Source: Oegoconia quadripuncta (lineage: Eukaryota > Arthropoda > Insecta > Lepidoptera > Autostichidae). Taken from it: a stretch of 64,000 nt of DNA. The position numbers and the translations under genes were made by a program. Positions 21,848 through 32,375 of the stretch are shown piece after piece. The stretch is from the NCBI GenBank assembly GCA_949316235.1, contig OX438745.1, positions 4,407,001-4,471,000 of the forward strand, given 5' to 3'. Under the pieces are notes generated by a model that was not told where the DNA came from, made no database searches, and was given only the letters and a program-made list of their open reading frames with translations. The first letter of the stretch is position 1, and each line of letters begins with the position of its first letter.

Positions 21848-22330
21848 TACAAAAAGGCACAATAATATACAATAATATTTTGTTATTAATTGTGAAACAG
21901 TCTGGCATGCGAACGAACTGGTTATGTCCACGGATAATGATCATCTAAATAGTCTGATATTTTCCTTTTTCTTAATAAGTTTCTGTTTTATAGCATCTTT
22001 AAATTTATTGAAAGAATGATTTTGCATATCAACAGGAACCTTTTGAGAAAGCGTACACATAACCCTTTTAATGATTTACTGAGTTTGCGGAGGCGACTTA
22101 TGTGACCTGCAAGTTTATTTTTTTTTTTTGTATTGATATCATGTTTATGACTATTTTTCTTAAACGATGCAATATTTTTTTTTTACATAAGTATGTATAT
22201 TAAATTTTCAAGAATGTACTGTGAAGACAATATTAGAACATTATATTCTTCAAACTTATCTCTAAGCGATGACATACTGATTAATAGGGTTTTAAAATTG
22301 TCGAGGTAAAGCTGGAAGGGATGATGTCAT
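21848..22330 (-). mobile_element. LINE ORF2 C-terminal remnant
   Basis: Minus-strand peptide segments include RVMCTLSQKVPVDMQNHSF and NKFKDAIKQKLIKK, then 3' sequence with 'cgttcgcatgccaga' as in the plus-strand copy at 29070. It contains frame breaks. Confidence 0.6.
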
Positions 22331-22941
22331 GAGCGCTATACTCACTTTCCACAAGGTTGTTGTTTGCTTGTTTGAAATACATAACATAAAAAAGTAAACG
22401 TATATGTAGCCTATATTTGTTGGAATCTTTATCTCATATTTATTCAAGATAAAAGTTTAACGTTACAGCGTTATCCTTATCACATATATCAGTTACCTTT
22501 ATTAAACACCTTGTTGCCGACGGTGGTTATTCTGTAATTTCTTTTAGGTCTTCTCCACCATACCATAAAGCCGTAAAGACGGCTGCTGGTATTAAATGCT
22601 AGTAAGGCCGAATGTGAAAGCTTTGACTATCCTTGCTGCCAGACAGTAGGTACCTATCAATTCGACGCTGTCTTAATTCCGCATGCGTTCTCTTTGAGCT
22701 TGAAGTACCTACTATGAAAAGAGAGGTGCTATGAGTTTAACCGCTGTGTGTGTCTCTATGTATGTCTGTCTGTGGCACCGAAGCTCTTAAACGGGTGAAC
22801 CAATTTTCGATGCCGTTTTTTTTTGACAGCAGGTTTTCTAACAGTGGTTCTTAGAAATGTTTTCTCAAAATCGGTTCAGCCGTTTTGTTATAATCGCTTT
22901 TTCTCGATGGTTTTCTAAATTTTCAATTTACTAGCCCCCGT

Positions 22942-23059
22942 AGCATGACAGGCGCGATAATCGTTTATGTCGCGCGAGATAATAGATGTGAAAGAGGGAT
23001 AGTTGTATTGGCTCCAAACGAATGAGCAGGACATAAACGATTATCGCGCCTGTCATGCT
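22942..23059. mobile_element. Short MITE with 30-bp perfect TIRs
   Basis: 'agcatgacaggcgcgataat' plus 'cgtttatgtc' is exactly inverted at the right end. The interior is about 58 bp. It sits next to a relative (23064-23398) that was split by SINE insertions. Confidence 0.75.
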
Positions 23060-23063
23060 CCTA

Positions 23064-23398
23064 GTGCAGCCTGCGTAGCATGAAATCGTTTGTCGCACGC
23101 GACGTAGAGTGAGATTGGATTTTTTTTTAATGCACGACGGGTTCGTACTTGACCTCAATCACACCTGATGTTAAATGAAGATGAGGTCGAAGGTGGGAGC
23201 GTACTGGAAACCCCAACAAATTTGGACTGGCTCTCTTATCTCTGACAACCGGAACCGGAACACAACAGTGATATTAACATTGCTGCTTGGCGGTAGATTT
23301 AGATAAGATGGTGGTAGCTAGCCAGGCCTACCACCAACCATTTTCCAACCAACCAATTTGTTGTATATTTCGTGCAAACGAATGAGCAGGACAAATAT
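23064..23398. mobile_element. MITE relative interrupted by SINE-A
   Basis: 23064-23116 and 23349-23398 together match the uninterrupted copy at 59700-59845 read in reverse ('agcatgaaatcgtttgtcgc', then 'ttgtatatttcgtgcaaacg'). SINE-A (23117-23345, minus) sits between them. Confidence 0.65.
23117..23345 (-). repeat. SINE-A truncated copy nested in a MITE
   Basis: A tail of T's then 'ttgacctcaatcacacctga' to 'gatggtggtagctagccagg'. The tRNA head is lost. Confidence 0.7.
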
Positions 23399-23580
23399 TA
23401 TCTCATCATCATCAGTCCGCAAACCTCCCACTGCAGGGATATAGGCCTTCCCTCGTATAATGAGGAAGTATGGGCCATAGTCCACCACGCTGGCCCAATG
23501 AAAGTTGGGGACTTCATATGCCTTTGAATTTTATTTCCCAAGTATGCAGGTTTCCTCACGATGTTTTCCTTCACCGTTCT
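23399..23580 (-). repeat. SINE-D partial copy
   Basis: It contains 'ccactgcagggatataggcc' and 'caggtttcctcacgatgttt' as at 54325-54480. Confidence 0.65.
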
Positions 23581-23845
23581 ATATTATCTAGCGCGACATA
23601 AACGCAGTGCACCCTGCTCTGCGTTTATGTCGCGCTGGACCACGAATACAATAATGTACTGACTCTCCTACTGGTAGGAATGTGAATACCAAAATGTCCT
23701 GATTTTCCTACAACAGATGAAAAATCGCCCCTGTCATGTTACGATAGCTGGTTCCATTTGCGATCTTTTTAAATAGTATAAAACAAAGTCGCTTCTGCGT
23801 CTGTCTGTTTGTGCACTTAGTTATTCTTAGTTTTCATTGACTTTA

Positions 23846-24171
23846 GGCCCGTATTAATAAATCAATCTCAATACAAGTCTTGAGTCTGTATCAACCGAGA
23901 TGCGTTTGAAGCAGTCGACGCTTTCTCAAGCTTCGTGCAAATTTATAAACCAATCTTGAGGTCTATTCAGCTGAGATCACTTCTCAAGTATTCGCCTCAG
24001 CGGCGAATGAATGATAGTCTTGAGTTTCGTTTATTAATACCTCTCAAGTGAGTACTGCTTGAGTATGCACGTGCTTTTCAGGTCTCAAGTAAGGTTTATT
24101 AATCGACACTTTTACATGAGACCAGTCACAAGACTGTTCTCAATCTTGAGAATGGTTTATTAATACGGGCC
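23846..24171. mobile_element. TTA-MITE, complete copy
   Basis: 326 bp, with TIR 'ggcccgtattaataaatcaa' against 'ttgagaatggtttattaata' then 'cgggcc', flanked on both sides by TTA. The TTA duplication suggests a PIF/Harbinger relative. There is no transposase. Confidence 0.8.
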
Positions 24172-24250
24172 TTAGAGAATTTATTCCAAAAGGTTTATAT
24201 GTATAAAAAAGTGATAGTTTGTGTTTTATTACGGCCTGAAACTAGTTAAA

Positions 24251-24298
24251 TATTATCAAGCTAGCAAGATCTCAACGTTCTGTCGAGATCTTGCTAGC
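24251..24298. repeat. Short perfect hairpin
   Basis: 'gctagcaagatctc' is exactly inverted within about 45 bp, with a loop of about 10 bp. Too short to assign as a microRNA. Confidence 0.5.
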
Positions 24299-24948
24299 CA
24301 TATTATTGTCAGTCATATTTGTATCGAGTCGAGACACACGAGTCGAAAATCAAACCATTTAACCCCTTACGAAAAACGTTAGCGGAAGGTGTTGTGTTGT
24401 CTGTGTGTGTGAGTCGTTGTCCAGACCGTGGTCCGATTTGAGTGCAGTTTTTTTATATCAATGTCTAAAGGTTCTTAGCTGTGTTTCATGAAAATCGGTT
24501 CAGCCGTTTCGAAAATATTTAGGCTTATAATAACACAGTTTTTTTTTGTTTATTTTGATGATATAGTACTATACGAGTATTATAGTCATAGTTAAAGAGG
24601 GTTTCACAGTAATAATAATTGACATGTAATTATTTTTTTATTTATATTTTGACAAACATTTACTTTTTTTCTACTTTTCAATTAATACTTATTCACAAAG
24701 GGATCCTTTTAAGAGGTCCAACAGAAGGTAAAAAAAGAACAATTATGGTGTCACTTTGTTACATCTCCTATAACAAAATCAATGTACTACTAAAACTATA
24801 GAAGCTTTATTATTCTGACCAAGAATAAGTATTGAAATTACTTTAAAAAGAATTAGAAATTGGAAGAAAGTTTCGCAGAAACATTTTGTCGGACTTCTTT
24901 GGTTATCTGTCAATATATATGTATACATACTTACGTAGAACATCACTT

Positions 24949-25077
24949 TTACTCATCCGCATCATTACAATCACAATCTAAGCCGCACATATTGAAAAGT
25001 AAAGCACATATAGAGCAACAACATAATATCCTACAACAAGGGTCGCTGCAACACCGCGGCACACAACAACAACACAT
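24949..25077 (-). CDS. Small cysteine-rich protein 4 (42 aa)
   Basis: Minus strand, ATG at 25075-25077, TAA at 24949-24951. 15 of 42 residues are Cys. The start MCCCCVPRCC is followed by the core RILCCCSICALLFNMCGLD, then CDC and the acidic NDADE. The core is identical to that of protein 3 except at two positions, while the N-termini differ more. Similarity to the other locus continues upstream (25129-25160 against 20432-20460) and at the TATA-like block 25731-25764, so a segment was duplicated. No signal peptide. Membrane association through palmitoylated Cys, or metal binding, are both possible; nothing here decides. Confidence 0.75.
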   Translation of the reverse strand: MCCCCVPRCCSDPCCRILCCCSICALLFNMCGLDCDCNDADE

Positions 25078-25244
25078 TTCACACTACAACAACAAAACGA
25101 GACGTTGCAGATGTAAAACAGTTTCATCAGGTCACTTTGTAGGTCATAATTATTTCAAATTTCAACTGTTATCCACTTTGGAGTCTTACGTCAATTCTTC
25201 AGCGATTACTGTACCAATGAGAGAGAAGCTAAATCGATTAATCG

Positions 25245-25535
25245 CTTCAAAATGTTTCCAGTCGCTCTGTTGTTCACATTCCTTTCAACAACTTGCTGGA
25301 ATAGCTTCAGTCCACTTTGTTATTGTCATTTCGGATTTGTGGTTACAGTTTCAAATTCTTTAACAATTACTGCACTAACAAGAACGACGCTAAATGAACA
25401 AGTTGCTTATAAATTGTTGCACCAGTCGCTTTGTTCTCCGCAATCCTTTCAACGATTTGTTGCTTGTCGCTTAGCTTCAGTTGTTTTGTTGTTTCCGTTG
25501 GGAATTTGTCGTTACAGCTTCCAAATAATAATAAC
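25245..25535. repeat. Imperfect tandem duplication upstream of Cys-rich gene 4
   Basis: Two units of about 140 bp share 'ccagtcgctctgttgttc/ccagtcgctttgttctcc', 'cctttcaacaa/cctttcaacga' and 'gtttcaaattctttaac/gcttccaaataataa'. They lie between the ORF and the TATA-like block, in a probable 5' intron or leader. Confidence 0.55.
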
Positions 25536-25730
25536 GTCGAGTCACCTCGCTATCCACATTACTAATTAGGTTCTTGTGCCTATAACTTTTAAGACAAATT
25601 TACAATGAAGTGTGTGTGGTTGCGAGAAGTGATAGACTTAGCTAATGAATGAAGTTTAGTTTCATATTATTTGGGCTAAGTATTTAATTTCATTGGATAC
25701 CATACACTATACAACTAATTTTGTAGTCTT

Positions 25731-25764
25731 CACTTCACTTTTTTGGAGGTTTTATGGCTCCATC
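25731..25764 (-). promoter_or_regulatory. Conserved TATA-like block upstream of Cys-rich gene 4
   Basis: Nearly identical to 21024-21056. On the minus strand it reads GATGGAGCCATAAAACCTCC followed by an A-run and GTGAAGTGAAG. It lies 654 bp upstream of the ORF. Confidence 0.5.
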
Positions 25765-26085
25765 TTTTATAATTCACACTCGTTTGAAATTTTATAGATA
25801 TTATTTACATCTGCCAAATTGACAAGTATATTTTTTATAACAACGGTGATCCAAAAAGATGTGTCAAGTCGTAGTGCTTCTATCAGGTTTAACACGCATT
25901 AACTGTGATACGTCCGGACAAAGACATACACACGCACAACGGGGTCAAACACAAGACACCTGTCTGTTTTCATCGGGGGTTAAAAAGACATTGAAATATT
26001 CAAAAATATGCACAATTTTAGCATGTAAGTTCCCACTTACATTACTTACGAGGTAGGCATATTGTTGGTAGTGATTGATTTATAT

Positions 26086-26284
26086 ACGACTAGCTTTCCG
26101 CCCGCGACTTCGTCCGCGTGGAAGATTTCATCAATATCGATTCAACAAAAAAATTTGCCTGGTTAATCTAGGTCCTAATCTGTCAACTAACCAAATTTCA
26201 TCCAACGTCCAGCGGTACAGACGTGAAGAGGTAACAAACATACATACAGACATACACACAAACTTTCGCATTTATAATATTACT
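26086..26284 (+). mobile_element. RTE-type LINE 3' end
   Basis: It starts 'actagctttccgcccgcgac' and ends 'aactttcgcatttataatat', the typical lepidopteran repeat end. Confidence 0.65.
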
Positions 26285-26339
26285 TGGAATTGTGAAGTCT
26301 ATGTCGGTAGTACTATTTTATTACATGATAATTGACAAG

Positions 26340-26820
26340 TATACAATAAATGGAAAGAAATATATATTTTCTTTGTATATTCTGGCAAAATGTAGAGCAA
26401 TGTCGTAGAGATTGAAATTTTTTTCTCAATGAATTCATATTAATCAGAAAATATGTAGGTATCGTAAATAGGTGAATAGATATCTACAGGTATATAGTGT
26501 ACATTGTAATATCGTTACACAGAATTACCCTGTCGCCTACCTAATACCAAATCAAACAAATGGAGTCGTGACGCTATGGTGAATAGTACTGTTATGCGTA
26601 CTTAGCTCTATTTGAAATACATTTTTCTACTAAATACTTCAAAACAAATTGACCAATATTTATCTAAATCGAAAAAGAACGCGACGGTACCTAGTATTGA
26701 CTAGGTACTTGTTTAAATTCGGAACAGCTACGGAAATACTCAAGATCTACCAAAATTTAAAGTAAGAACGTCACGGTGTTCCACAAATTCAAGAACAGTG
26801 GAGCAGCTGTCAGATTAGCG
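26340..26820. other. AT-rich spacer, nothing recognised
   Basis: The 5' flank of Cys-rich gene 5. A T-run at 26828-26840 sits just before the ORF. No repeat or ORF can be supported here. Confidence 0.4.
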
Positions 26821-26849
26821 GAGCTTGTTTTTTTTTTTTTTGGACAAAC

Positions 26850-26990
26850 ATGTGCTGTTCGTGTAGCTGTGATTGTGGATCATGTGGAAAAATTCTAAGG
26901 TGCCTGTTGTGTGTTACACTATGCGTGTTTCTTCTGAAGATGTGCGGCGTGGAAGTCGATGATGGCTGCTGCGGCGGCGAAGGGGACTAA
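26850..26990 (+). CDS. Small cysteine-rich protein 5 (46 aa)
   Basis: ATG at 26850 to TAA at 26988-26990. 12 of 46 residues are Cys: MCCSCSCDCGSCG, then the core LRCLLCVTLCVFLLKMCGVE, then an acidic and glycine-rich tail with CC (DDGCCGGEGD). The core aligns without gaps to proteins 2, 3 and 4. The ATG context (A at -3) is good. The frame is not long enough for usual ORF filters, so automated annotation would probably miss it. It is on the opposite strand to its two nearest paralogues. No signal peptide. Function is unknown. Confidence 0.75.
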   Translation: MCCSCSCDCGSCGKILRCLLCVTLCVFLLKMCGVEVDDGCCGGEGD

Positions 26991-26994
26991 CATA

Positions 26995-27480
26995 GCGCTT
27001 TACTCGATAGGTACAGTCGCGGGATGAAAAGGTTCGTCAGTTTTCAAATAATTGAATTTGAATTTAGCAAGCCCCGTTCCAAACTAAGTAACACACCACA
27101 CTGTTATATAGAAAACGACAGGGTTTATATTTAACCGAACTAGTGTTCCTTGACTATGAGCTAATAGCTGACCTAAAACATGTCAAATGGTGACGTGAGC
27201 TAGGAAAGGTCGGTGAATAAATAAATATGTCACAACGCACAAACGTCATATTAGCGTTCAATGTCAAATCAACAACTTGTCTACAAGCAAAAGTCAACTT
27301 TAAGATGACGAACCATTTCATTCCGTGACTGTGCTATAAAAATAGGTAATAAGTATACCCATTTAAGACCAAAATAGTTGTATACAAAATGTTATTAGTG
27401 TGATGGTGGGTTAATTTGCAACAAATACCTATCAAGTTTGAGAAAATGTATCAATCAATGTAATTTATTGTGAACTAACT
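26995..27480. other. 3' flank of Cys-rich gene 5, nothing recognised
   Basis: Unique-looking AT-rich sequence. I see no supported gene or repeat. Confidence 0.4.
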
Positions 27481-27484
27481 TTAA

Positions 27485-27628
27485 GGGCCGTATTAATAAA
27501 CCGTTCTCAAGATTGAGATGACTTTATGTTGACGCCTGAGAATCTGTTCCATATTAAAACAGTATAAAAAAAATTGTATTGAGACTGAGACGCGATCTCA
27601 ATCTCAAGACCGATTTATTAATACAGCC
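27485..27628. mobile_element. TTA-MITE, short internally deleted copy
   Basis: 'gggccgtattaataaaccgt' at the left and 'gaccgatttattaatacagc' at the right, with most of the interior lost. Confidence 0.6.
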
Positions 27629-27639
27629 AAGTTACCTTA

Positions 27640-28060
27640 AAATTATTGCCGCAGGATTCCGCCGATACGCAAATTATTCCTGCTGTGATCAACCAGTAGG
27701 CATGCAATTAAAAAACGAAGATACCAAGTACCTAACTATACTTGTATGATATTACTATAATAATCACATTTTCAATCATTAATTACTTTTACATACAAAA
27801 TCTACATACAATATTATGTTAACAATTTAATAATTTATTTAAGTAGTAGGTATATGAATGCCAAATGAAAATGTCAATATTAATGTGAACTGTTTCAAAG
27901 GTGTACCTAGGTATATTGATAAGAAATATTGTGTTTAGGATAATCCAATAACTTTCTTAAATTCAGGAAACTCGATGTATTTGAAAGGCTTTGAAATATC
28001 ACCTATTTTTATTATTTGTCAAAAAATAGTGTTTTACTTAGATATCTTAAAAGTAAAAAT
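27640..28060. other. AT-rich intergenic, nothing recognised
   Basis: No supported feature. Confidence 0.4.
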
Positions 28061-28061
28061 A

Positions 28062-28215
28062 CAGGGTGTCAGAAAATAGATAGATGTTTATTTACCAAAA
28101 AGGACCATACATAATACATTTTCTGCAACAACCACACTAAGCTAGCTTAGTGTATCTGCTAGCCTGTATCGTAAATTGGGAGACTGTCTCATCCTCTGAG
28201 CCACCGACGCCTGCT
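28062..28215. repeat. Repeat shared with 51478-51560, with a SINE-D scrap
   Basis: It shares 'atgtttatttaccaaaaagg' and 'accatacataat' with 51490. The right end has the SINE-D head fragment 'ctctgagccaccgacgc'. Confidence 0.45.
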
Positions 28216-28455
28216 ACTATACTAAAAGCTGAATATCCAATTTTCATCAAATTTGCCTAATAATTCTGTCCCTTCGTTTACTCATACAGAACCGTACTCA
28301 AATCGGTCCACGCATTCTTCAGATACATCCGGACAAAGACTGGACACACACACACAACGCCGTGAAACACATAACACCCATCGTTATCGTCGTTGGTTAA
28401 AAAGTTAGGTTTTACGTTAAAATAATGTAAATATAATCTGTAAATAAATATATAC

Positions 28456-28546
28456 ACAATATAAAATCAATCATAAGGTACTCGGTACCTACCTAAGTTT
28501 TACAAGTTAGTACCGAGTACCTACCTTATGATTGATTTTATATTGT
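28456..28546. repeat. Long inverted repeat (hairpin)
   Basis: The arms 'acaatataaaatcaatcata' plus 'aggtactcggtacc' are repeated in inverse at the right, with a 4-nt offset and a loop of about 15 nt. The fold would be a near-perfect stem of about 35 bp. Confidence 0.65.
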
Positions 28547-28764
28547 GATAAACTAACTCTGCTTGTACCTACTTGTTTGCCTATACTTCGATTAGTGAAA
28601 CATAAGAAATAATTGAGTATAATATAAACTTATGTTTTTATCATGAATAAATCAGGTATTTATAAAAAGTGACTTTGAGTTTTACCTTTGTGATATAAAA
28701 GCGAATTAAATTCAGACATCAGAGAATTCTAAAAAAATCCAATTGGACAATTTTGACATTTTGA

Positions 28765-28850
28765 TTTGAACGGATGAATGATTGAAACGTTTCGACGTGA
28801 TGGAGTAACAAACATCCAAACTTTCGCATTTATAATATTAGTATTATGAT
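28765..28850 (+). repeat. RTE-type LINE 3' fragment
   Basis: 'gtaacaaacatccaaacttt' and 'cgcatttataatattag' match 14260-14310 and 18215-18250. Confidence 0.5.
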
Positions 28851-28929
28851 AAGTTAAGATTGATTTATCCAATCGAAAATGGAAGTCCAGACTTCTGCGT
28901 GGCAGCCGCGAACCGAACCAGTATACCAC

Positions 28930-29270
28930 GGAGGTCGACGATACCAGCTGATATACAAAATCTTCCTCTCAATAAATTTAAAGATACTATAAAACAGAAA
29001 TTTATTAACAAAGCATATTATAAAATATCAGACTCCCTGGACAATCATCCCTGGACATAATCAGATCGTTCGCATGCCAGGCTATTTTACGATTAATAAT
29101 GAAATATAAAAACCTTTATGTAAAATCAAAGCCTGATTTTAAAAGAGCAACCCTTCGTGTTCGAGGAAAATTGCATTTTGAACAAGCAGTAGCATAAAAA
29201 ATGTAAAATTGACTCTTTTATGTGTACTCAGTGTACCTACAAAATAAAGCATTTTTGACTTTGACTTTAT
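28930..29270 (+). mobile_element. LINE ORF2 C-terminus plus 3' tail
   Basis: The peptide NKFKDTIKQKFINKAYYKIS is followed by DSLDNHPW and stop, then 3' UTR with 'tcgttcgcatgccaggcta', the tail 'gcaacccttcgtgttcg' and 'tttgactttgac'. Confidence 0.7.
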
Positions 29271-29400
29271 CTTTGATAAAATAAGACAGACAAGACAACC
29301 ATTCATTGTTCGCCTGACTAGGTCAATGGTCATGCAAGAACGAGAATGGGTCAATGCTTTTGCCGCTGCTAAAGGACGCGGTGTGCGTCATAAACATTGA
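29271..29400 (+). mobile_element. Possible LINE ORF fragment
   Basis: An open stretch ends MVMQEREWVNAFAAAKGRG then VRHKH and stop. It directly follows a LINE tail. It resembles a decayed mobile-element ORF; the class is unclear. Confidence 0.3.
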
Positions 29401-29825
29401 ATTTCTTTAAGCGGTGGGTGAATCATAATGTAGTACTCTATACTCTGTGTCGCACGTAAATACTATCTCCTTCTTAGAAAATTCTATTCCGTGAAATTAT
29501 GAATGACAATCTTACCAACGTACATTATCTACACAAATAATTCTTGAGAAGTACTACCATACTACTCATTCCAGGGGAAGGGCATTGTATGCTGAAATAC
29601 AGGTTGCATAAACCTAGTTCGGCAGCTATGGCTTTTGTATTAGTGGTACTAAGTATAGCCTAACATATTTAGTTTCAACTATGTAACATTTTCTGAAATA
29701 AACATTATTCTTATTCTTATTTATTCGCAAAGAATGGGGTACATCCATAGTTGACATTTAAAAAAATAATAATTCTCTACTCTCAGCTAATTTTATATAA
29801 TACTGCATGCAAATATTTTAAACAC

Positions 29826-29970
29826 TGGTGACGATTCGGATGTACACCAACTAAACTAAACCCAGTTTTGGAGTTGTGCCGTCGCATCGTACTGTTCCAG
29901 GGAGAAAGAGACAGTACTTTAAAACTGGTTTTAGTTTAGTTTAGTTGGTGTACATCCGAATCGACACCAT
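29826..29970. mobile_element. Long-TIR MITE (about 45-bp arms)
   Basis: 'gattcggatgtacaccaact' and 'aaactaaa' at the left are inverted at the right ('gttggtgtacatccgaatcg'). The interior is 'gtcgcatcgtactgttccag'. Other copies are at 37594, 43932 and 48839. Confidence 0.8.
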
Positions 29971-30137
29971 TGGCAAGTAATATTTTATTTTATTTCATTA
30001 AATATCCATTCATAACTATTTTCTACTACTTTTTATTTTTATTTTTTTTATTTTATACTTAATATTAATAAAATGGATCATTAAGACATAATATTATAAT
30101 AATATCTAAATATCTTTGATTCTGACTATTAACTTTT

Positions 30138-30400
30138 ATCATTCGACGACCTGTTTGGTGTAGTGCGTTAGAAACTCTGCTGCTATACCAGAAGGTCGCG
30201 GGTTCGAATCCCGCTAAGAGCATGATGAATACAGACATGTGTGTTCCCGAGTTATGGATGTTTTTCATTTATATATGTATTTATTTACAAAAAAAATGTA
30301 TTTGTCTAGTTTATCAACCATCTGGTATCAACAATACAAACCTAGTTGCATAGTATGGAACCAGATGGCGCGCTGGAGGTTTTTAGAGTGCACGATGTGC
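30138..30400 (+). repeat. SINE-B copy
   Basis: tRNA-like head 'gacgacctgtttggtgtagt' and 'gggttcgaatcccgc', then the family body; the 3' end diverges after 'agatggcgc'. Confidence 0.75.
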
Positions 30401-30404
30401 GTAA

Positions 30405-31010
30405 TTTTGGATTTAAGTTGTACTTGAATAGGAATCTTAATTTATCAAACCAGTATACGAACGCAGACACTCAAGAGCGGGGCCTTCTGGCACTAGTATT
30501 GGTTATTCAAAAGGAGTGTCTCAGCCATACATTGTAAAAATATCAAGCTAGTGACTATAGTACATTATTATCAGGCATGAAAGTAAGTCTTTAACCCGAG
30601 GTAAACACTGTGTGTGCTTTTCATTACGAATACAAGGAAAGTAAAAATAAACACATGAGTTAATAAAAATCTCTGCTATACCGAAGTATAAACAAAACTC
30701 TACAACATGGAGAAACAAATGAAGATCGGATTGCCGCTTTCCCGCCTATTTTGTTTTTTTTTTCTGCGGCCGGCCAGCTATTCATCCATTATTTGAAGAA
30801 ATGGTAAACATTTTGCCCAAATCTATGTTATTTTAAAGAAATAGTTGAAACTAAATTATAATAGGGTCATTTAAAAAAAATATATTCTTTAATTTAATAG
30901 TTCAACTTTATGTTTAATTTTAATTACTACTTTATATATATTTGAGTGGCTGTAGAGAAAGTTGGAACATGGTTCAATAGAAATTAGAAAAAAAACATAT
31001 TTTTTTTTAA
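30405..31010. other. Intergenic, nothing recognised
   Basis: AT-rich with A/T runs. No supported feature. Confidence 0.4.
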
Positions 31011-31012
31011 TT

Positions 31013-31435
31013 TGCAGCCCTCATTTTTCTTTTTTTTTTAGTTTTATTTTCTCCTCCAGGAGAAGGCAAAGGGATCTAGCCCATAACAGCCATGTCTTAT
31101 TTATCTTATTTCTTCAGTTTGTAAGTCAGTCTCAGTCAAAACAAGTAATTCGTCGTATACTTGGCGTATATAGAGTCTAGTCACGGTCAAGTCATTCTTG
31201 AGTAAAGTGGCAGAATGCTTTACAAAAGATTTTGGCGGCTTCTTGTGGGAACCCGAAAGCTCTGTTACGCACTTTAATTTACACTTCCCTTCACCTGTAC
31301 ACCATCACTAACGTTTGCTGCACAATATTCTGCCATTATTAAGCTTCAAAAGTTAGAATGCACAAATTATAAGAATTATAAAGAAAAATGCTACTTCACT
31401 CGCCGAGTTCCCGCCAGAAAGCCTTGACAGCCCTC
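31013..31435. repeat. Single copy of the unit arrayed at 43417-44560
   Basis: It shares 'aggagaaggcaaagggatct', 'cgtatacttggcgtata', 'ttttggcggcttcttgtggg' and 'cactcgccgagttcccgcc' with the array. Confidence 0.75.
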
Positions 31436-31439
31436 AGTT

Positions 31440-31855
31440 AGAAGCGTTTCTCCCTAGGGCTGAAAAGTATTACTTTCAACCCGCTCCTTAGGCAACTTCA
31501 AACCTACTTTCCGACTAAGAGCAATGAAAAATTATTTTTCATTTATGTTTCAAAAGAACGCGTCATTTAACCAAGACTCTTACTATCCTCCTTATAAAAT
31601 TAGTAATACGTAAAAGTTGGACACCAGAAATTTTCCGCATACTTATCAAATCAGTTAAGTAGGCGGGTTGTTAGGAAATTTATCTATTCTATTACAGCGG
31701 AGACAACGACTGAATCATCAATAGTATAATACGTTACTTTATCAGATAAATGACTGAATCATAAAGTCATACCTATAATAACCAAATCAATCCGAGATAT
31801 TGATTCTTTTGGATCGCTAAACTTCGTACACCAATTCAAACTCAAAAATACTTTT
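31440..31855. other. Intergenic, nothing recognised
   Basis: No supported ORF, RNA or repeat. Confidence 0.4.
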
Positions 31856-31860
31856 TATTT

Positions 31861-32135
31861 GACGACCTGTTTGGTGTAGTGGTTAAAAACTCTGACCGCT
31901 ATACCAAAAGGTTGCGGGTTCGAATCCCGCCAGGGGCATATGTTTGTATGATGAATACAGACATGTGTTCCCGGGTTATGGATGTTTTTCATTTATATAT
32001 GTATTTATTTACAAAAAAAATATGTATTTATGTAGTATATCAACCATCTGGTATCCACAACACAAACATATAGTTGCTTACTGTGGAACTAGATGGCGCT
32101 GTGTGTATGTCTAAGGATATTTATTTATATTTTAT
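31861..32135 (+). repeat. SINE-B full-length copy
   Basis: Head 'gacgacctgtttggtgtagt' and 'gcgggttcgaatcccgcc', body, hallmark 'ggaactagatggcgctgtgt' and a 'tttatttatatttta' end. Confidence 0.8.
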
Positions 32136-32159
32136 TGTACACAGGGTACACTTAAACTA

Positions 32160-32250
32160 GTCAATTTTAAATTTTTTTAAGCTAGTGCTTGTTCAAAATG
32201 CAATTTTCCCATCGGAGAACACGTAAGAAACTCGAGGGGTTGCAGGTTTT
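32160..32250 (-). repeat. LINE 3' tail fragment
   Basis: 'gttcaaaatgcaattttccc' and 'aagaaactcgaggggttgc' match 21345-21405 on the same strand. Confidence 0.55.
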
Positions 32251-32284
32251 TACATTACAAATTGTGAAATAGCATGGATGTTTA

Positions 32285-32375
32285 TATTTTTTTTTAATAA
32301 ATAAATTTCGGACACTTACCTACACCAATCGTCTATTCCCAAACCAAGCAAAGCTTGTACTATGGATACTAGATA
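32285..32375 (-). repeat. SINE-C 3' fragment
   Basis: 'ggacacttacctacaccaat' and 'aaaccaagcaaagcttgtac' match the longer copies at 35135 and 46840. Confidence 0.6.

Noticed and set aside
24860..25363. 167-aa plus-strand ORF
   Set aside because: It is the antisense of Cys-rich gene 4 and its duplicated leader. Gln/His runs in it are antisense Cys codons.
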